A stretch of DNA of 39,184 nt, taken from assembly GCA_963923035.1 (NCBI GenBank), contig CAWUKT010000068.1:1-39184 (forward strand). Direction: 5' to 3'. Both the position numbers and the translations under genes were made by a program. The notes under the pieces are model-generated. The model did not search any database, was not told where the DNA came from, and saw only the letters and a list, made by a program, of their open reading frames with translations. Below are positions 16,559 through 25,209 of this stretch, piece by piece (positions within the stretch are counted from its first letter, which is position 1; each line of letters starts with the position of its first letter). The DNA is from CAWUKT01 sp963923035 (GTDB lineage: Bacteria; Bacteroidota; Bacteroidia; J057; JADKCL01).

Positions 16559-17776
16559 TTATTGGCCCGGACCGACCATGATCTTGGATTGGTGGACCTG
16601 CCCGGCGAGGGTCATCACGCGGGCGACGTAGAGTCCCGAAGTGAGTTGGTTCACGTCAAAGCGGGCCTCGTTCAGGTCGCTGCTGCCCGTCCAGACCCGT
16701 TGTCCCCGGAGGTCATACAGTTCCACGGTGAATCCATCGCCCTGGCCGAGACGCACGCCGAGCATGCCCTGAACCGGATTGGGGAACAGGCTGATCTCAG
16801 TTTCCATCGGATCTTCCTGGGCCACTACGCCGGCACAAAGGTCAGAGAACAGCAGATCGGTGGTCTCTCCAAGCACGACATTGAAGTTGTTGTTCAGGTA
16901 GCTGACGTGGCCGCTGCTGTTGACGGTATAGAGGTCCTGGTTGAGGCCGAGGCTCATGGCCCGGTCGTTCATGCTCTGGGAGCCTTCGAGGTAAATGGTG
17001 ACGCCGAGGCCGACGAAAACGGAGCGGGAATCAAAGGGCACGATGTTGTCCCCGGTGTCGTGGGCGCTGTACAGGACGTCGGCTTCGCCGGCATCCATCC
17101 ATTCGGCGTCCTTGAGAGCGCCGGAATAGTTGATGACCCCGCGGACGCGGGAAGAGTATTGCGTATTGGTGCTGGAGGAGCCCTCCATGCCGCCGTTGGC
17201 GGTGATGATGTTCATGATGGCGGGAGGTACCACATCTCCTGGATCAAGGTAGGCGACGTGGGCGGCGGTGATGGCCCCGGCGGAGATTCCACCCGCGTAG
17301 ATATAGTTCGTGTCAATGCGGAACTGGTTGGTGGTGGCTGCGTCTTCGCGGAGGTACCGGATGGAGGCCTTCATGTCGCCGACGGCCTTTATCACGGCGT
17401 CCACGGCCTGGGTCGAGTCGGTGAAAAAGCCAGCATCATACAGACGGTAGTCGATGGCCACGGTCACATAGCCTTTAGAGGCGAAATAGGAGCAGAGTCC
17501 GTGTACGTCCTCCCGCTGGCCCCCAATAAAGGCGCCCCCGTAGGCAAAGACAATGGCCGGGCGCATGGTCGCCTGGTCCCCGGAAGGCTCGAAGACGTCC
17601 ATGAACAATTCCTGGTTGGTGCCGCTCCAGGTGGTATTCTCTCCGAATTTTACCGTGGTGGTATCCAGGCTCGGAAATACAAAGTTCGTATAGCGGTTGC
17701 CGTCACAGGTGGGATGTTGGGACCAAGCCCATTGGGCGCAGAACAACGCCATGACAAAGAGTAATATTTTTCTCAT
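16559..17776 (-). CDS. Secreted alpha/beta-hydrolase (carboxylesterase-like) with T9SS sorting domain
   Basis: This 405-residue protein has a signal peptide (MRKILLFVMALFCAQWAWS). The hydrolase core shows an oxyanion-hole motif YGGAF (79-83, the family's usual HGGGF with His replaced by Tyr) and VTVAIDYRLY. The nucleophile Ser165 is in GGISAG, followed by acid and base candidates in SAHDTGDNIVPF and SSGHVSY. This places it among the carboxylesterase/acetyl-esterase (BD-FAE-like) hydrolases acting on ester bonds of carbohydrates or lipids; the substrate is unknown. The C-terminal 75 residues are a T9SS type A domain (ISLFPNPVQG, SGLYVARV). It is the first gene of an operon with the S8 protease. 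Confidence 0.9.
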   Translation of the reverse strand: MRKILLFVMALFCAQWAWSQHPTCDGNRYTNFVFPSLDTTTVKFGENTTWSGTNQELFMDVFEPSGDQATMRPAIVFAYGGAFIGGQREDVHGLCSYFASKGYVTVAIDYRLYDAGFFTDSTQAVDAVIKAVGDMKASIRYLREDAATTNQFRIDTNYIYAGGISAGAITAAHVAYLDPGDVVPPAIMNIITANGGMEGSSSTNTQYSSRVRGVINYSGALKDAEWMDAGEADVLYSAHDTGDNIVPFDSRSVFVGLGVTIYLEGSQSMNDRAMSLGLNQDLYTVNSSGHVSYLNNNFNVVLGETTDLLFSDLCAGVVAQEDPMETEISLFPNPVQGMLGVRLGQGDGFTVELYDLRGQRVWTGSSDLNEARFDVNQLTSGLYVARVMTLAGQVHQSKIMVGPGQ

Positions 17777-17995
17777 ACCAGTTCCGTAAATTTTTTCAAC
17801 TGAAGTTCAAAATACGAAAAAATGGATGCCTTGAAATTGAAATTCGGGGAAGAGCAATACAAAACATGATTCTGTCTGCCAATTGAAACGGCAAAAGATC
17901 ATTTCTCCAGGGACGCTATGCGAGCCCATTCACCTTGGTTACAATTCAATTCCGATTTTTTCCCTTTCTTTCCCCTCTGAATCAAATCTGCTCCT

Positions 17996-18991
17996 ATGAA
18001 TTGGAAACCGACCTGGCCGATCGCTCTCATGTTTGCCTTTTGGTGGGCAAGCTGTACGGAAAATGCCCCTTCCTCTCCCCCGAAGACGGCGGAAACGGCA
18101 GATACCTCCGCCGTGGCGGCTCCGGTCGACCCCTTTGGGCAGGGCCTCGCCTTGCTCGAGAACAATTGTTTTTCCTGCCACAATCCCCAACCCGATGCGC
18201 AGCCGATGATTGCCCCTTCCTGGCCGGAAATCAAGGCCGCTTATACCCAGGAGGGCCAGGCCGATTTTGCCTCTTTTTCCCGCCAACTCACTTCCTTTCT
18301 CCACCAACCCGACTCGACCAATGTCCTGCTGACCGAGGCCGTCGCGCAATACGGCCCCATGCCGGTTGTCCAATACAGCGATGCCCAGGTCCAAGCCATT
18401 GCGACTTACCTGTTCAAGTCGAAACTGGAGGCCCCCGATTGGTTCACGAAGGTCTATCCGATGGACAAGGCTGTGTACCTGACGGGGACCGATGACCTGG
18501 AGCCGCTGGAATTGGGGCTGTACATCGCGATGAAAACGAAGGGTGTGCTGGGCAAAAATTTGTTGGGGGCCATCCAATCGCGGGGGACGGAACACGCCGT
18601 GTCGTTTTGTTCGGAGCGGGCCTACCCGCTCACCGACAGCATGGCCGGGGCCCTGAAGGCCACCGTCCGGCGCGTTTCGGACCGCAACCGGAACCCGCTC
18701 AATGCGGCGGATGCGGTGCAGCTGGACTATCTCCAGCGGACCCGGGCCCGGCTGGCTGCCGGGGAGCCGACGCCACCGGAGGTGCGGGAGACCGAGGGCG
18801 GACACGTTGGATTTTACCCGATTGTGACGAATCAGATGTGTTTGCAGTGCCACGGGAAAGTGGGGACGGACATTTCCGAGGCGACGCAGGCCCGGCTGAG
18901 CGAGTTGTACCCGGAGGACAAGGCGGTGGGGTACGGGGAGAATGAGCTGCGGGGAATCTGGGTGGTGGAGATGGCGGCCCGGAGCAATTGA
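17996..18991 (+). CDS. Di-haem lipoprotein: cytochrome c domain fused to DUF3365 (Tll0287-like)
   Basis: This 331-residue protein has the lipobox FWWASC (Cys20). Domain 1 (about 45-145) is a class I cytochrome c with CFSCH (Cys58, Cys61, His62) and a candidate axial Met122 in YGPMP. Domain 2 (about 165-331) is DUF3365/Tll0287-like: a long helical pair (LYIAMKTKGVLGKNLL), then GTEHAVSFCSERAYPL, RNPLNAADAVQLDYL and the second haem motif CLQCH (Cys282, Cys285, His286), ending GELRGIWVVEM-like. Tll0287-type domains are thought to be haem-based redox or gas sensors. The protein is anchored on the periplasmic side. It stands alone, with divergent transcription from the esterase operon 219 bases away. 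Confidence 0.88.
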   Translation: MNWKPTWPIALMFAFWWASCTENAPSSPPKTAETADTSAVAAPVDPFGQGLALLENNCFSCHNPQPDAQPMIAPSWPEIKAAYTQEGQADFASFSRQLTSFLHQPDSTNVLLTEAVAQYGPMPVVQYSDAQVQAIATYLFKSKLEAPDWFTKVYPMDKAVYLTGTDDLEPLELGLYIAMKTKGVLGKNLLGAIQSRGTEHAVSFCSERAYPLTDSMAGALKATVRRVSDRNRNPLNAADAVQLDYLQRTRARLAAGEPTPPEVRETEGGHVGFYPIVTNQMCLQCHGKVGTDISEATQARLSELYPEDKAVGYGENELRGIWVVEMAARSN

Positions 18992-19229
18992 ATAGTAAGT
19001 CTCTTCCTCAATAAAAGGGAAACTTTTGCGGGATAAAGAATTTGGTCTTCGGGGTTAAGGGGTTGATTTACAATAAGTAGGGTGGGAGAGAGGAGGAAAC
19101 GAATTCGGTTGGGATGGCTGAGGGGGCGAGGATGGTTGTCGTGTTTGACCTACATTTCATAAATTTGTTCCCTCAAACTGGATAATCTATTTCCAGGCCA
19201 CCGGAAACGGTCAAGACCGAAACTACAAC

Positions 19230-20576
19230 ATGGAGACTCTCATTCTTGTAATCTTCGTTCTGGGTTATCTCGCGATAGCCTTTGAACACCCCCTCAAAAT
19301 TAACAAGGCGGCATCTGCACTATTCACCGGCGTGGTCTGTTGGACCATCTACATCTTGTCGGCTGATTCGTTGGTGCCCGGGACCGAGGGCTTCATTGAA
19401 TACAACGCCACCCACGGCGCTACTGATCCCCTCCACTACGTGATCCATGAATTGGGTTACCACGTGGACGAGATCGCCCAGATCCTCTTCTTCCTGATTG
19501 GCGCCATGACCATCGTGGAATTGGTGGACATCCACGGTGGATTTGAGGTGATTACCCGGCGTATCCGGACCCGAAAGAAGGTCCAGTTGCTGTGGATCAT
19601 TACGATTCTGACCTTTTTCCTTTCTGCGGCCCTCGATAACCTTACGACATCCATTGTGATGGTGTCCCTGCTGAGTAAGATCATGCAGGATCGAAAGGAC
19701 CGATTGTTTTTTGCGGGGATGATTGTGATCGCGGCCAACTCGGGGGGGGCGTGGTCTCCCATCGGGGACGTGACCACCACGATGCTGTGGATCGACGATA
19801 AGATTACGGCTCCGGTCATCATTGTCAATACCATTTTGCCCTCTCTGGTGAGCTTGCTGGCCCCGCTGGCGCTCCTGTCCTTTACGTTGAAGGGTGAAGT
19901 CAATCCGCCGGAAAATGCCGACGAGGGGATTGAGGTTACGGAAGAATGGGAAAAGAGATTGGTGTTGATCCTGGGTGTTGGCGGGCTGGTTTTCGTTCCC
20001 GTCTTCAAAATTTGGACCCACCTGCCTCCCTTCATGGGGATGATGCTCAGCTTGAGTATTCTCTGGGGAGCGACCGAGCTCCTGAACAAGGGGAAGCGAG
20101 ACAAATTCAAGGAAAAACTATCTCCGGCCCACGCCCTCGAGCGGATCGATACACCGAGTATGTTGTTCTTCCTCGGTATCCTCCTTGCCGTCGGTGTTTT
20201 GCAGGTGTCCGGTATGCTGGCCGAACTGGCCGGATGGCTCGACAATACCATTCCCAACCGAAATATCACCGTGACCGCCATCGGTCTCTTGTCCTCCATC
20301 GTCGACAACGTCCCGCTTGTCGCGGGCGCCATTGAGATGTACCCGAGCATTGAAACCGATGCCCACTTCTGGCAATACCTCGCCTACTGTGCGGGAACAG
20401 GCGGTTCCGTCCTGATCATTGGATCTGCGGCCGGTGTGGCCGTGATGGGCATCGAGAAGGTCGAATTCTTCTGGTACCTCCGCAAAATCAGCCTCCTCGC
20501 CCTCCTCGGATACTTCGCCGGTGCCGGTGTGTTCCTGCTCATGGAGAGCCTCGGCCTGATGATGGGAGCTGCCTGA
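19230..20576 (+). CDS. nhaD: Na+/H+ antiporter NhaD
   Basis: This 448-residue integral membrane protein has 11-13 hydrophobic segments. It begins METLILVIFVLGYLAIAFEH and contains DNLTTSIVMVSLLSK, GGAWSPIGDVTTTMLW and SSIVDNVPLVAGAIEMY, the paired helix-break motifs typical of NhaD in the ion transporter superfamily. It expels Na+ (or Li+) in exchange for protons at the inner membrane. Length and start agree with family members. It is monocistronic; a 9-bp inverted repeat at 20611-20644 follows it. Its presence fits a halotolerant or marine host. Confidence 0.95.
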   Translation: METLILVIFVLGYLAIAFEHPLKINKAASALFTGVVCWTIYILSADSLVPGTEGFIEYNATHGATDPLHYVIHELGYHVDEIAQILFFLIGAMTIVELVDIHGGFEVITRRIRTRKKVQLLWIITILTFFLSAALDNLTTSIVMVSLLSKIMQDRKDRLFFAGMIVIAANSGGAWSPIGDVTTTMLWIDDKITAPVIIVNTILPSLVSLLAPLALLSFTLKGEVNPPENADEGIEVTEEWEKRLVLILGVGGLVFVPVFKIWTHLPPFMGMMLSLSILWGATELLNKGKRDKFKEKLSPAHALERIDTPSMLFFLGILLAVGVLQVSGMLAELAGWLDNTIPNRNITVTAIGLLSSIVDNVPLVAGAIEMYPSIETDAHFWQYLAYCAGTGGSVLIIGSAAGVAVMGIEKVEFFWYLRKISLLALLGYFAGAGVFLLMESLGLMMGAA

Positions 20577-20610
20577 CGGCCTCCTGAAATTCCTTCGCCT
20601 GCGGGCTTTC

Positions 20611-20644
20611 AAATCCCGGGTGTCCCATTGGATATCCGGGATTT
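20611..20644 (+). terminator. Inverted repeat after nhaD, possible terminator
   Basis: AAATCCCGG (20611-20619) pairs with CCGGGATTT (20636-20644) around a 16-base loop, 34 bases after the nhaD stop. There is no clear T-tract, so it may be a weak or factor-assisted terminator or a 3'-end stabiliser. Confidence 0.4.
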
Positions 20645-20873
20645 GCAGTTTGTACCCCCCATTCACCCTGCAATTCGAGGGCTGGACTTACAAGTAAAAG
20701 GGGGCAGCCTGCCTTTTTGGAGCAATTCATGGAACCACTTTGTTTGGAAAGTCAGGGCAGAAAAGTATTTTTAAGAAATCAGCTCTTGCAGGAGATAGTA
20801 CTTGTTCAGCGGTATAGCTAAAAGATTAAAGAAGGATAGGCATTCGTAACTGGTTGGAAGTGAATAGAATTTG

Positions 20874-23800
20874 ATGCGTTTGACAGCAATCATAAGGTCC
20901 ATTGGATGGCTCATGCTGTGGTTTGGGGGGAGCTCCCTGCTCACCGCCCAACAGTACAATTTCACCCAATTTTCGGTGGCCGATGGTCTGGGACAGTCCC
21001 AGGTGATGAGCATGGTGGAAGACCGGCGGGGCTACCTGTGGATCGGGACCTATGGCGGGGGACTCAACCGCTATGACGGGAAGGAATTTACCCGCTTCAC
21101 CATCGAAGATGGCCTAAAGGGGAATATCATCATCGACGTGCTGGAAGACCAGCACGGAAATATCTGGACGAGCCACGTGGACGGCGGAATCTGCCGGTTC
21201 GACGGGCGCAAATTCAAATGCTTTGACGAAAGTACCGGGCTCTTTTTCGATGACCGGGCCTCCCTGCTGGAAGGCCCCAATGGCCAGATTTGGGCCTATA
21301 CCAATTCCACCGGAATCTTCCGCTTCGATGGGGACCGCTGGCAGCGTTTCCACCGGGGCAAGGGCCTTCCCACCGACACCATCCTGTCTGCGACCTATGA
21401 TTCCAATGGCTTGATCTGGCTCGGGACCGAAAGCGGTGTGTTCACCTTTGACGGCCGTCAGGCCGCCCACCCCATGAACATGCCCGATTCCCTTAAAAAC
21501 GAAAAAATCCGGGCCATTACACCGGGGCCAGATGGGCAGGTGGTCATGGCTTTTGACGGTGGTCTCGCCCACTACGACGGCATAGAATTCCAGATCCGTT
21601 TCCGCAGCAATTTTTGGCTCAAGTCCACCAAGGTCAAAGACCTCTACCTGGACACCCAAGAGCGCCTGTGGATCGTGACGGAGCGCGGCTTGAGGCGTTT
21701 GGAGCAGGGAAAAATCAAATTTTTCGACCAACAGACGGCCGCTGTCGCCAGCGGCAAACTGAATACCGTTTACCAGGACCGGTCCGGGATATTCTGGATC
21801 GGTTCCGATACCGATGGCCTGATCCGACTCGACAACGAGTCCTTCGTTCATTACAGCGGCAATTCCGAAGGCGTTTATTTCTTTTCCATCCACCAACAAC
21901 CCAACGGAGAAATCTGGGTCGGGGGCAGCGATGGCGTTCGGAGAATGGTCGATGGCAACCTCCAACGCGTCCCGGGCCCCTCTTTGTTCCGCAATGGATT
22001 TATCCTGGACATCACGAATGACAACCAGGGCCGGACCTGGTTCGGTGCGATTGATGGGCTGTATGTTCAGGAAGAAGGCGCCATCAAGAAGATTGAAATT
22101 CCGGGGGATGGCGATCGGCGAACCATGGTCGTCGACCTGTTTGTGGACCGCAACGATGCGATTTGGATCGCGTCGAGCCAGGGATTTTATGTCTACCGGG
22201 AGGGAGAAATGTTCGACCTGGCCGTCTACCATCCGGCATTGGACTACGAAGGCGTACACATCATGGAGGCGCGGGATGGAAGCAAATGGTTGTCCACGTC
22301 GGGCAATGGCGTCATTCATTTCCAGAGTGCCCAAAGGATCACCCATTTCACGATGGCCAACGGATTGGGAGAAGACCAACTGGTCAATACCTATGAAGAT
22401 GTCCACGGCAAAGTCTGGGTGGGCACTTACAACGGCCTCAACCGCTGGGATGGCGAGGAATTTTGCACCCTGACACAGTCTGATGGCCTCATCGGCAACG
22501 TCATTTATTTCCAGATCGGAGATGAGACGGGGCGTTTGTGGGTGGGGACGGAAAAGGGCTTGTCCTGCATCACGCTGGACTCGAATTCCAATCCGGTCTC
22601 GATCCGGAACTATGGCTATCCCGAAGGCTTTCGGGGCATCGAGTGCAACCTGAACGCAGCCTTGCGGGACAACCAGAACCGCCTGTTCTTCGGCAATGTG
22701 CTGGGCGTGACGATGTACCGCCCGGAGGCGGAGGTCTCGGCACCACCGCCTACGGTCAGCCTCAACAATCTGAAAATCTATTTGGAGGATGTCGAATGGG
22801 GCACCTTGGTAGACTCTACCCTCCCCTGGAACGGCCTTCCCTACGGATTGAATTTGCCCTACCACCAGAACCACCTCCGGTTTACCTTCATCGGCCCGAC
22901 CTCCGTTCTCCCCGAAAAAATCCGCTACAAATACATGCTGGAAGGGGTGGACAGCGAATGGTTGCCCGCCACCTTCGACAACTACGCCGTTTACTCGAAC
23001 CTCGGCCCCGGCGATTATACCTTCAAAGTCCTGGCCTGCAACGCCGCCGGCAATTGGGCGACCCAACCCACGGAATTCAGCTTCCAGATCACACCTCCTT
23101 TTTGGGCGACTTCCTGGTTCTATTTCCTGATCGGGGGCGCCGTGCTGGGGATCATTTTCCTGGCCTCCCAACTCCGAACCCGCAATCTCCGGCGACGCAG
23201 CCAGCAGTTGGCGGAGGAAGTGGAACAAAGGACGCAGGAATTGAGGGAGGAAAAGGAAAAGGTAGAAGCGGCCAACCGGGCCAAGTCGGAATTTCTGGCG
23301 ACGATGAGCCACGAAATCCGGACGCCCATGAATGGCGTGATTGGGATGACGGATCTGCTGATGGCCAGCGACATCAGCGACGAGGTCCACAACCTCGTCC
23401 GGAACATCAAACTTTCGGGCGAAAGCCTCCTTTCGATCATCAACGACATCCTCGATTTCTCCCGCATCGAATCGGGCAAGCTGGAAATGGAATACCTGCC
23501 GATTTCTGTCCGGGAATGCGTGGAAGATGTGGTGGAAATGCTCGCGCAAGGGGCCTTCCAAAAGGATTTGGACCTCCTGTTCCGGGTCCACAGGGATGTC
23601 CCCGAACGCATTATGGGCGACCTCACCCGCCTCCGCCAGATCTTGATCAACCTCGTTGGAAATGGCATCAAGTTTACTGAGCGGGGTGAAATTACCATTG
23701 ATGTGCGGGCGGAAGAGGACGAAGGCGGGAAATTGCAATTGCTGTTTTCCGTGACCGATACGGGCATTGGCATTCCGGCCGATAAGATTGACAAGCTCTT

Positions 23801-25187
23801 CGAATCCTTTACCCAGGTCGACTCCTCTACCACGCGCAAGTTTGGTGGAACCGGATTGGGCCTGGCCATCTGCCAACGATTGGTGGAGATGATGGACGGG
23901 AAAATCTGGGTGGAAAGCGAATTGGGCAAAGGCAGTACGTTTTTCTTTCACATCAGCTCGGAACGCCCTCCCCACCAACCTTTGCCCAACGACCACCAAC
24001 ACCTCCGTGGCCACCATGTGGTCCTCGCCTCTAACCATGCTCCCACCTTGAAGGTCATCACCGGATACTGCAAGGACTGGGGAATTTGGACGAAGCAGGC
24101 CACCACCCTGGCTGAGCTGGAAGAAATCCTCGACGCCGGGCGCGGATTTGACCACCTGTTCATGGACGAACGCCTCCTGGAAAACTCCCTGGAGCCGGTA
24201 GAAAAGGTCCGGGAGCGCTTCCCGGAAGAAGAACTTCCCCTCACCATTTATTGTACGCCAGAGAGCGCCATGCCTCTGACCCACCGCCGCGACCTGGGCT
24301 TTCGATTGCTCCTGCGGCCTTTCAAACCGGGCTATTTTGTTCGGAACCTTCATTCTCAACCTGACTCAGAAGACGTGAAGCCACAAGACAAATCCTCCCA
24401 GGCCAACCAGATTGAACGATTGGCCGAAAGCATTCCGCTGGACATCCTGTTGGTGGAGGACAATCCCATCAACCAGGAAGTTGCGCGGGGGATCCTGCGG
24501 AAAATGGGCTATGATCCCGACATCGCCAACAACGGGGAAGAAGCCGTCCAAATGGTGCAGGACTGCGAGTACCACCTGGTATTCATGGACATCCAGATGC
24601 CGGTCATGGATGGAATTGTGGCGACGAAGGAGATCATCAAGTCGCTGGGAGACGACCGCCCGAGGATTGTGGCCATGACCGCGAACGCCATGCAAGGCGA
24701 CCGGGAACGTTACTTGGAAGCCGGAATGGACGATTATGTGAGCAAGCCCATCCAGCTCAAGGCCGTCACCGAGGCCTTGCGCAAGATGCGGGACCTGCTC
24801 CCGCCCGAAGAATTGCCCGAACCCGAAATGCCGAATGGCGATTACGCCCACATCGACCTCAGCAACCTCGAAGAGCTGTCCGGGGGAGACCCCGGATTCA
24901 TGGGGGCCATCCTTTCCAAGATCGTCGACAAGATGCCCGAGTCCCTGGACGAACTGGACATCCTGTACAAGAACGGAGACCTGCCCGCCCTCAAAAACGC
25001 GGCCCACAGCCTCAAATCGTCCTCCGGCTACGCCGGTTCCGAAAAACTCCGGGACCTGCTCCAGCGCGTCGAATTCCTCGCCGGGTCCGGCAACGAGACC
25101 CAGCGCATCCCCGGATTGTTGGAAAAGACGCGGGAAGTTAGCGCAGAAGTCATGGTGGAGTTGGGGGATGTGCTCAAGAAGCTATAA
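20874..25187 (+). CDS. Hybrid histidine kinase: Reg_prop/Y_Y_Y sensor, HisKA-HATPase, two receivers, Hpt
   Basis: The start is taken at ATG 20874 (MRLTAIIRSIGWLMLWFGG), one codon after a TTG; 1437 residues. Order: signal peptide; two-bladed-propeller periplasmic sensor with many Reg_prop repeats (GYLWIGTYGGGLNRYDG, IFWIGSDTDGLIRLD) to about residue 600; Y_Y_Y domain (about 640-740, YKYMLEGVDSEW); one membrane helix near 750; coiled linker; HisKA with phospho-acceptor His813 (SHEIRTPMNG); HATPase_c (N, G1 DTGIGIP and G2 GTGLGLA boxes present); a degenerate receiver (about 1035-1150); a full receiver with Asp1239 (VFMDIQMPVMDG) and KPIQ; and an Hpt domain with His1378 (AAHSLKSSSG). Unlike classic hybrid two-component systems of Bacteroides it has no C-terminal AraC-type HTH, so phosphate must pass to a separate regulator. 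The ligand is unknown; polysaccharide-type sensing is typical of the sensor. Confidence 0.93.
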   Translation: MRLTAIIRSIGWLMLWFGGSSLLTAQQYNFTQFSVADGLGQSQVMSMVEDRRGYLWIGTYGGGLNRYDGKEFTRFTIEDGLKGNIIIDVLEDQHGNIWTSHVDGGICRFDGRKFKCFDESTGLFFDDRASLLEGPNGQIWAYTNSTGIFRFDGDRWQRFHRGKGLPTDTILSATYDSNGLIWLGTESGVFTFDGRQAAHPMNMPDSLKNEKIRAITPGPDGQVVMAFDGGLAHYDGIEFQIRFRSNFWLKSTKVKDLYLDTQERLWIVTERGLRRLEQGKIKFFDQQTAAVASGKLNTVYQDRSGIFWIGSDTDGLIRLDNESFVHYSGNSEGVYFFSIHQQPNGEIWVGGSDGVRRMVDGNLQRVPGPSLFRNGFILDITNDNQGRTWFGAIDGLYVQEEGAIKKIEIPGDGDRRTMVVDLFVDRNDAIWIASSQGFYVYREGEMFDLAVYHPALDYEGVHIMEARDGSKWLSTSGNGVIHFQSAQRITHFTMANGLGEDQLVNTYEDVHGKVWVGTYNGLNRWDGEEFCTLTQSDGLIGNVIYFQIGDETGRLWVGTEKGLSCITLDSNSNPVSIRNYGYPEGFRGIECNLNAALRDNQNRLFFGNVLGVTMYRPEAEVSAPPPTVSLNNLKIYLEDVEWGTLVDSTLPWNGLPYGLNLPYHQNHLRFTFIGPTSVLPEKIRYKYMLEGVDSEWLPATFDNYAVYSNLGPGDYTFKVLACNAAGNWATQPTEFSFQITPPFWATSWFYFLIGGAVLGIIFLASQLRTRNLRRRSQQLAEEVEQRTQELREEKEKVEAANRAKSEFLATMSHEIRTPMNGVIGMTDLLMASDISDEVHNLVRNIKLSGESLLSIINDILDFSRIESGKLEMEYLPISVRECVEDVVEMLAQGAFQKDLDLLFRVHRDVPERIMGDLTRLRQILINLVGNGIKFTERGEITIDVRAEEDEGGKLQLLFSVTDTGIGIPADKIDKLFESFTQVDSSTTRKFGGTGLGLAICQRLVEMMDGKIWVESELGKGSTFFFHISSERPPHQPLPNDHQHLRGHHVVLASNHAPTLKVITGYCKDWGIWTKQATTLAELEEILDAGRGFDHLFMDERLLENSLEPVEKVRERFPEEELPLTIYCTPESAMPLTHRRDLGFRLLLRPFKPGYFVRNLHSQPDSEDVKPQDKSSQANQIERLAESIPLDILLVEDNPINQEVARGILRKMGYDPDIANNGEEAVQMVQDCEYHLVFMDIQMPVMDGIVATKEIIKSLGDDRPRIVAMTANAMQGDRERYLEAGMDDYVSKPIQLKAVTEALRKMRDLLPPEELPEPEMPNGDYAHIDLSNLEELSGGDPGFMGAILSKIVDKMPESLDELDILYKNGDLPALKNAAHSLKSSSGYAGSEKLRDLLQRVEFLAGSGNETQRIPGLLEKTREVSAEVMVELGDVLKKL

Positions 25188-25209
25188 TTTCGCCGGAAAA
25201 CAGGCGAAA
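25188..25209 (+). promoter_or_regulatory. Stem-loop spanning the bioA start codon
   Basis: TTTCGCC (25188-25194) is complementary to GGCGAAA (25203-25209) around GGAAAACA, and the last paired base is the A of the bioA ATG. It lies directly after the kinase stop codon. It could hold the bioA start closed until translated kinase ribosomes open it. The stem is only 7 bp, so this is tentative. Confidence 0.35.

Noticed and set aside
21114..24359. A 1081-codon open frame antisense to the hybrid kinase
   Set aside because: It is a shadow of the GC-rich third-position bias of the kinase gene. The sense frame has complete, ordered domains and the antisense product has none.
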